A stretch of DNA of 64,000 nt, from the NCBI RefSeq assembly GCF_000003815.2, contig NC_049994.1, positions 9,955,148 to 10,019,147 of the forward strand. The letters run 5' to 3'. The notes beneath the pieces are model-generated. The model saw only the letters and a program-made list of their open reading frames with translations, was not told the origin of the DNA and did no database searches. Every line of letters begins with the position of its first letter. Position 1 is the stretch's first letter. Positions 12,001 through 21,000 of this stretch are shown here, piece after piece. The stretch is from Branchiostoma floridae (taxonomy: Eukaryota > Chordata > Leptocardii > Amphioxiformes > Branchiostomatidae). The translations under genes were made by a program, and so were the position numbers.

Positions 12001-15000
12001 GTGGCACATTGAACAGCAGTCTCCATTCTGGGCGGTTTTGGGCAAGGGTTTCCACTTCCTTCAGGTTATCCCCAATTTGCTAAGGTCCCTCTGTAGCATG
12101 TGTCAACAACAGACCATTCTTTTAACTCCGAAAACGATTTCGATCCTTCAGGTCACAGTTGTGACTCTCCGGGCTCTTTCCTCCTACTGTGGCAATCAAA
12201 TCATTCTTTCAAACCAGAAAACTAACAAACTGGTCTAAAGTTTATTCCATTATCATCAGCCAAATGATTTCCCCCTTCAGGACACTGTCGTGGCTCTCTA
12301 TAATACACCTTTCTCACGCGGCGGCCATGATAGATCTAAAACGAGTTCAACGTGGCAAACAAAAGGCTGTCCATCATAATTAGCAGTTCGACCAATGGTA
12401 GCCTGCCAATTAGGAAATCGACCAATAAGTGAATGGCTGCAAATTCGTTAAAAATTTGCATTATTATGTTTTTATTTTGCATCTCTTAAGGGACTATGGG
12501 GTCAGTCTACACTACTCTGAATTGCTACATCTTTCGGTGCATAACACTTCTTGTAATATTTATTATTCTATCTTATATCATGAAAATTTGTGTGGTTTTG
12601 GGGAAAACTAAATGGGACCTGATTTTAGAAATAAGTTTTGTCTGTTTGCTACATTGAACTCGTTTTAGATCTATCATGGCCGCCGCGTGAGAAAGGTTTA
12701 TAGGAGCAAACTATTACCTGGATGTGTACAACAGCAGACCATTTTTTAAAATCCCAAACGATTTCTCCCCTCCAGGACACAGTGGTGGCTCTCCAGGCCC
12801 TGTCCTCCTACTGTGGCAGTACCAAGGTCGACCCCACCCAGTTCACCTGTCAGCTGACCTCCGATAACGATCTTGACTTTAACGAGGAGATTCATGTGGA
12901 CGAGGATAACGCCCTGATCCAACAAGAGAAAACTGTAAGTAGAATGTTTTGGTTGGGCTGTTCAACCTACTGGAATTCCTGATTTTTTTCATCACTTATT
13001 TTTTCAATGTACTTTTATGTTCATGTTTTTCAAGGTGACAAATGTAAGGTGAATATATCATTACCGATGACAAATAGATTGATGAATTTTTTTATGTCCA
13101 CCTGCTGCCACTGTGACCATTTATTTCCAAGAACAAGTTAAATGTTCAATAAACAATTCATTTATAGTAATGACAACTTTCTTCATATGTATTAATAAAT
13201 GTTATCATGTAGAGATCTTAACTTCGTTAGGCAGCAGCATTCTGATGTAAATGCAAGCACATTTTGCTTGGCACAACATAAGTTTAGTTGGAATACCACT
13301 TTTCCCCCACCTATGTGCTTATTAAGCTTTTGACAAGTCTTGTTTTTATATCTTGACAAGATAAGATATATATATTAAGTAGTTACATTTAACTGGAAGA
13401 AAAGATGATGGGTAACCTGCTGAAAAAAATTTTCAAGCACAGCGCACAGTGTAGGTAGTCCTTGCATGAAGTACAGACATACCCCTTGATTCTTGACTAC
13501 CTTATTTCCAGGCACCAGTTGGAGGCAAGTTGTTCCTGAGTACAAGTGGCACTGGTATTGGACAGATGCAGGTAGGCACAGAGAAAAAAAATGAGATTTT
13601 AGAATTCTAGAGGATTTTCAAGTTTATGTGTCGACACATTGGATGTAGACCAGATCATACCAGAACCCTGAAAAAATCATACCCAGGCTTTGATATTGGT
13701 GTTCTGACAATTGTTCGATTCAAACACTTCAAACTCGCTAGCGTGCACAGCTATTGAGTTCTCAAACCAAACTGTACTGGCAAGGCGTCAGTCCTTTTTT
13801 TTGAATTGACAAAGTTGTTGACGCAATGTGCATTTATGTCGCATCTTTTACTCTAACTTGCTCTTATAATAGATTAACTGCAACATGGTCGCCAGGCGAG
13901 CCTACCCACGGTTGTGCCACACCTTATATATTAGGCGATACGAAATACCCTGTGTTGTATTTAAATTATGTCATACCTGTGATGTGATACGGGTGTTTCG
14001 GACCGGGCCATAACTTCCATATTGCAAAGGTTCGAAAGGCATATCACACAGGCTTTCTTCGAGTAAATCGAACCATTTCGAGCGGGCCGAGTGTGGCACG
14101 GTTGGCAATTCGAATACCTGATTTGGACGTCGGAACATTGCTGTTGCAACACTTTTTGTTCGAGGGCACCAAATTTGTTCAACTTCTGGCGCATTTCGCA
14201 TCAAAACATGGGTTTTCTCGGGCGATCCGACCCGCGGTCGGGCTGGTACCTCGGGTGATACGGAATACCCTGTGTTGTATTTTATATGTACATACTAAAT
14301 ATTTCTATATTTTGTCCTCCAGGTGGAGGTACGTTATCACACCCCAGATGTTCACCGGGAGCGCTGCCTCTTCGAGGTTGTCGTGACAACAGAAGAGGCA
14401 GAAGCTCCCGTGGAGCCTGACGAGGAACCAGAAGAAGACCAGCAGGAAGGAGACGAGGACTACCCAGACTACGATGGCGAACTCGATGCCAGGGAAAGAA
14501 GCGCGTTCAGTTCACGGTCCCGCATCGGAGGGTTCCTGAGGTCGCGGTCTCGTATTGCGCGCCAAGCAGAGGATGATCAAAGCCAGCACTTCATTAGAGT
14601 TAGAGTCTGCACCAGGTGAGAATTAGTCTCTAAAGTTAAAACTTAAAGCAACAAAATATGTGCAATTTCTCAGACTTTAGACTAGAACTGTAGAGTTTTC
14701 AGTTGCGCTTTATTTTAAACTTGTCTCTGAAGTTGCAACTATCAGGGCACTTGTATTGAACACTATCCCATGCTTCTATTGATGGACAAATAAATTTTAT
14801 GTAATAATGGTTGATGCTTTGTTTCAGCTACCGAGGCCAGCGGGATGCCTCCAATATGGCCATCATGGACATCGGCATGTTCTCCGGTTTTGAACCGGTC
14901 AAGCAGGACCTGGAACAGGTGATTGAATCATTGCCTCTTCAGCCAATCAACTTTTATTTACTTGAACAGGACAAATTACCTGGATGGAGGACTGACGAAC

Positions 15001-18000
15001 CTCCGTCTCGTATCAGCCATACTACTCTCCAAGCAGATCCTACGTTGCCATGAGATAGTATCAAAGCTGGCCAAGAAATATAGCCGGCCAAAGGGAGTCA
15101 GACGGGTGCACTCCTAGGCCAGCTTCAATGCTCTTCCAGCTTTTGTATCGTGAGAATCTTTATGAAAAATGAGTTTAGTACACTAGAACCAGGTCTAGTA
15201 CACTGAAGGAAAACTTGCTACAAGGAGATTTTACACAAGGTATTGGACGCAACAAAAATAGTGCAGTGACCAAGAGATCGAGTGTGCACCTTGCATTGCA
15301 AAGACTTGAAAACCAATCAAATGGTATGGGAAGGATTTTCAGATTGTAGACTTAATGATGTGGTCATTGTCTTGTTGACTTTTTGGCCAACTAACCATAT
15401 TTTGGGTCAAAAAGCAGTTACTCAGGCAACTGGATATGATTTTGGAAACAGTCAGACGTTTCAGACAGCCATCCGGCGTCTTGCGTCAGTGACACTTAAC
15501 TGCTTTTTGGCGTATCTTATTACCTGGATGTCTAATAGTCATCTACCTAACCATGTTATAATAACACATTTGCTTGTCCTGTTTCTTGTATCTAGCTGTT
15601 GAACCGTGTTGGAGAGCAAGCTGTCCAGCGGTATGAGACAACCAACCGTGCAGTTCTGTTGTACTTCGATCAGGTAAGCTAAAATCAAATGTGTCTATCT
15701 AGTAGTGCACCCTTTTAACTCTAAGAGTCTTTGGGAGGGCAGCCACAACAAAGCATGCACTGATAGAGAAAGACAGAAAAGGCCAGTCTGGTATCCAGGT
15801 GTACTATAGGCTAGTTCCAAGTCTCTTCTGTCCTGTATTTGCAGAGAGGACAGAAGAGACTCAGGAGCTATAATACGGCTGGATACCAGGCTACAAAATT
15901 GGGCCATACATCAGCACAAAAAATTTTTGTTTTCACAATCAATTCAAGATTGCCTTTTGTTTTTCAGATCACCTCAGAAGAGATTTGTGTGAGTGTTCGC
16001 ATGAAACGTGTGAGCCTGGTAGGGGCCGTCCAGCCTGTTCCAGTCAGTGTCTACGATTACTACCAGCCAGGTGGGCAGCAACACTTCTTATATACTAGTA
16101 ATCTAGGGGTCGTGTGGTGCAATCGGCAGGGTGTTCCATTCATATTCATCATCCAGAGTTTCTGGGTTATAATCCGTGTGTGTGCCACCGATCTTGTGCC
16201 CTTGGGAAAGGCACTTAACACGACTTTCCTCACTTGAAAATGGATACCTAGCTTTGGTTAGGGCCATCCCTCAGATAGGACGTTAAATGGAGGTCCCGTG
16301 TTTGAGGAGAGCCACACCTCAAGCACGTCAAAGAACCCACCGCCCAAGAGTAGAGGTCCTTCCCAGTGTTATTGCATCAGTTAAATCCGTCCGGATATAC
16401 AGCTTGTACTATTCTGAACAAACCGTGTATGTTACGCCATAAGTTGGTTTACTGGGTATGCAAAACAAACAAACCAAAAATCTGGCTTATTATCAACTCA
16501 GATCAACTTAATATGAAGTTGCAGCTCAGAAACATTTAACTGTGATGCTTAATGGTGCTTAAATCTTAGTGGTATTAATAAAGAATATCTGCAAAACTTT
16601 ATCTCCAAGTGGTATCAATATAGAATATTTGCAATACTTTATTGCACAACAATGGAAATAGGTGCAATGTATGGTATCCTCATTACAAAAACCATTTTAA
16701 GACTTATCTACCTTACAAAAGACTACTGTAATTCACTTTGTCTTCTCGGTACCAAACTTTCATGGTCTGAGAAAATTTAACTTGTTCTTGTAACGAAATG
16801 TTCACTGTGAACGAATTATTTGTTATCGTCACCAAGATGAATTATTTGTTCTCAGTAATGATAAGTTCCCGTTACAGTCGTCACAGTGAAAACTGTTAAC
16901 ATAAAAGTACATTGAAAAAATCAGGAATTACAGTATATAGTGCAGGATGAGAATGTGCTTTAATTTTTGACAATCCTTTTCCAGACGATGCCTGTACGAC
17001 ATTTTACCACCCTAGCCAGGGCAGCCCTCTGTTAGCCACTCTGTGTGAGGGCAGTCAGTGTATCTGTGCTGAAGGTAAGATCATTGCACTTAGGTTGAAC
17101 CTGGGCTGTGATAGCATTCTTTATGTCATACCTGTGACGCGAAAACGTTCGATACGGGTGTTCCAGACTGGGCCATAACTTCCGTATCGCACAGGTTCGA
17201 AAGGCGTATCATACGGGCTCCATTTGAATAAATTGAACTGTTTCAAGGGGGGGAGTGCGGTGCCATCGAAAGTTCGAATAGCTGATTCGAACGTTGGAAC
17301 ATTACTTTTGCAACACTTTTTGTTCAATGGCACCAAATTTGTTCAACTTCTGGCGCATTTCGCATCAAAACAGGGGTTTTCTAAGGTGGGTATGACATAA
17401 ATGAAATACAAGACGGTGTATTCCGCATCACACTCGGTCCCAGCAATATATGTGGGTGTTCCAGACCGGGTGACAATTTTCGGGTAAATGGGGGTATTTG
17501 CAGTGGTTTCGAGTTCACAGTAACACCATAAACTACTGTCACATACTGTAATGTAAAGTTGGCGGTGAAGGGTTTACCGTGAAAGCTGGGAATAAAAATC
17601 CCCTGCGAACATTTATGCATTTACAGTAATGCTGGATATTAAGATTCAAATGGCATTGCAAAAATTTGTACCTTTGTTGATAATTATGCAAAATGACAAC
17701 ATATGAAAAGAAAGACACATGAAAACAAATATGCAACCACAGATTTGTGTTTGAAACAGATGTAATGTAGAAGATTACAAGAACATTGTAGTACTTGTAA
17801 TACTGTTCTACATTATACTCTATACATATATACTTATTTTCTGTTTTGCATTTTCCAGGCAAATATGCCAAATTGGGTTTGATATTTACAAAACATGGGG
17901 AACTTTAGGATTGTTATAACACTATTGAATGGGTTGATGATGTTACTTTTTCCCAATGCCTTCCACAGGGAAGTGTCCCAAGGAGACCTCCCCTAAGAAA

Positions 18001-21000
18001 CTGAGGGACTTGACTCAAAGAGACCTGGAGGAGAAGGCTTGTAATGACCTTGACTATGGTAAGGACGGCCGTACAAAGTACCTCATTACATGAACGTTTT
18101 CATACTTACTTGGGGAAGTAGTGACAAAACATGTAGTGATAGTTTAGCCAAAGAGAGATTTGAAGTCTGGCCAAAGAGAGAGTTGAAGTATTTGTACTAA
18201 GTACCAATATAGAACACATGATATTTCCTTGATTTTGTATTCACCACAAGAATGATTGGTATGTCTTCCTCGTCCCAACCATTAGATGTTTGCTCTCTAG
18301 AATCAAAGTGCCTTGATGGCTGTAGCCATGAACTGAGATGTACATGTGTAGGTCAAGTGTAGGAGTGTTACCAAAAGTGAGACCACCAAATGATTATTAG
18401 TTTTTTGAGGGGGTATTTGGAAAACCAAATATTTGTTTGTTTGTTTTTGTTTCCAGCTTTCAGAGTTATTGTGATGGAAGTGCGACAGGAGGGCAGTTTT
18501 GACAGGATCAATATGCTTGTGGAGAGCCCCATCAAGAAAGGTACGACTTTTACTATACATTTGTTCCACATGTACATGTAAGTACATTTGTTCTACATGT
18601 ACATGTAAGTAGAGGCACGTAGTGACTCCTATTCCAGTGATCAAACAGCTATTCTCTCAGCCAATCACACAGCTATTCCATTGGACAATCAAACAGCGAT
18701 CTTCTCAGCCAATCAAACAGCAAAAACAGCTATCCTCTCAGCCAATCACACAGCTATCCTGTTGGACAACCGAACACCAATCTTCTCAGCCAATCAAATG
18801 GCAATAACAACTATTCTCTCAGCCAATCACACAGCTATCCCCTCGGCCAATCCGACAGATATCCTCTTAGCCACAGTACAGATATGTCCTTGGTGCTGAA
18901 CACCATACAAAAACATTTAAAATCACCTGTCCTTGGTGCTGAACACTACACAAGAACATTCAAATTTACCTGTCCTTGGTGCTGAACACTACACAAGAAC
19001 ATTCAAATTTACCTGTCCTTGGTGCTGAACACCATACAAGCACATTCCATCTCACCTATCCTTGGTGCTGAATGCTGCAAGAACATTCAAACTCAGCTGT
19101 CCTTTGTGCTGAATGCTGCAAGCAAATTCAAATTAACCTGTCCTTGGTGCTGAACACCATACAAGCATATTCCATCTCACCTATCCTTAGTGCTGAATGC
19201 TGGAAGAACATTCCATCTCACCTGTCTTTGGTGCTGAACACTACACAAGAACATTCAAACATTCCTGTCCTTGGTGCTGAACATGACACAACCACTTTCA
19301 AACTCACCTGTCCTTGGTGCTGAAGACCAAACAAGCACATTCCATCTCACCTATCCTTGGTGCTGAACACTACACAAGAACATTCAAACATTCCTGTCCT
19401 TGGTGCTGAACACCATACAAGCACATTCCATCTCACCCATCCTTGGTGCTGAATGCTGCCAGAACATTCAAACTCACCTGTCCTTGGTGCTGAACACCAT
19501 ACAAGCACATTCCATCTCACCCATCCTTGGTGCTGAATGCTGCCAGAACATTCAAACTCACCTGTCCTTGGTGCCGAACACCATACAAGCATATTCCATC
19601 TCACCTGTCCTTGGTGCTGGACACAATACTAGAAAGGCCGACATTTGCTTGAGAGCAAATGCAGCATATTTCAGCCATCTCCCTCCCCATGCAACAACAG
19701 ACTATTCCAAAATCACCCATGTGCAAGAATCGAACACTTTTGTTTAAAAGTCACTTCCACTAATGACACTTAATGACACCCAAAAATGAATCTTACAAAA
19801 TTCCTAGTGCAAGAATGGACTCTTCCAGTGCACCCCATGTGAATTTGCACAATAGACCAGTCCAGAAATACTCTCACTGAAAACATGGTCAAGGTTGAAC
19901 TAAGCAAAAAAGGCATGAAAAGGTAAAATAGACCAGTCCAAAAACACTTCCACTAAAAATGGACTATTGAATACCTTTCTAAAACTGAATTTGAAAACAT
20001 CCCCATGCAAGAATGGACTCTTTTTGCGATGCCCCTATGTAAAGTGGTGCAGTCCAAAAATACATCCGCTAAAATTGGACTTGGACGTAATCACCAAAGT
20101 CCCAAAAATGGATTTTACAAATCCCCCCATGTAAGGATCGACTCTTCCAGCACAACCTATGTAAAATTGCAAAGTTGACCAGTCAAAAAATAACCACACT
20201 GAAACACTTTGACATATCAAATCACCAAAGTCCATAAACAAATTTAAAAAAAATGCCCCCCTCCATGCAAGAATGGACTCTTCCAGTACACCCCATGTAA
20301 AATTGCAAAATAGTCCAGTTCAAAAATACTCCTATTGAGAGACATTATATAATCAACAGTCCAAAGATGAATTTAAAAAATATGTACCCCCTCCGTGCCA
20401 GATTGGACTCATCCAGATAACACCGGGCTCACTGATTGGCTGCCAATCCCCTTCGGGATGTTGACTCAGGCTACGTGATTGGTTGCCTCTTTAATCAAGT
20501 TACTAGTATATATAGACATGTGCACATGCTGTCTTCAGGTGGGAGAGGTCAACGACCTCAAGGTCGTTGACCCTCTGGCCAGTGGAGAATTACTAAAAAA
20601 AGTACCCAAATATATCATTTTGAAGTGGTTTATGCCAGAAATTATACATGGGTCATTTGAATGAATATCTAGTGCACCTATTTACCAAAATGTAGGTCAT
20701 TTGGTTACAAGACCAGGGAACAGGAGCCAAAAGCGTACGTTTTTGGTCAAACAATGGCCAAAAAATTCCAAAATTAAGCATTTTGTTGTACCGTATGCCA
20801 AAGGTGTCAATGAATTCATGTGCGCATATGTAGACGGCACTCCTATACCAAATTTCAGGTCATTTGGTTGTAAAATGGGGGTATAGGAGCCAAAAAATGT
20901 CATTTCTGGGGCAAAAAATGCCAAAATTAAGCATTTTGCTGTACCGTATGCCTAAATTGTTTTTGGAATTTTGTGGGCATATGATCAAGGCACCTCTGTA

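Noticed and set aside
19347-19747. Open frames on both strands with repeated [17 protein letters not shown] or similar peptides
   Set aside because: Produced by the 42-bp minisatellite, whose unit lacks stops in several frames.
18620-20420. Regularly spaced repeats that could look like a CRISPR array
   Set aside because: Units are directly joined degenerate minisatellites without unique spacers, in a eukaryotic intron.
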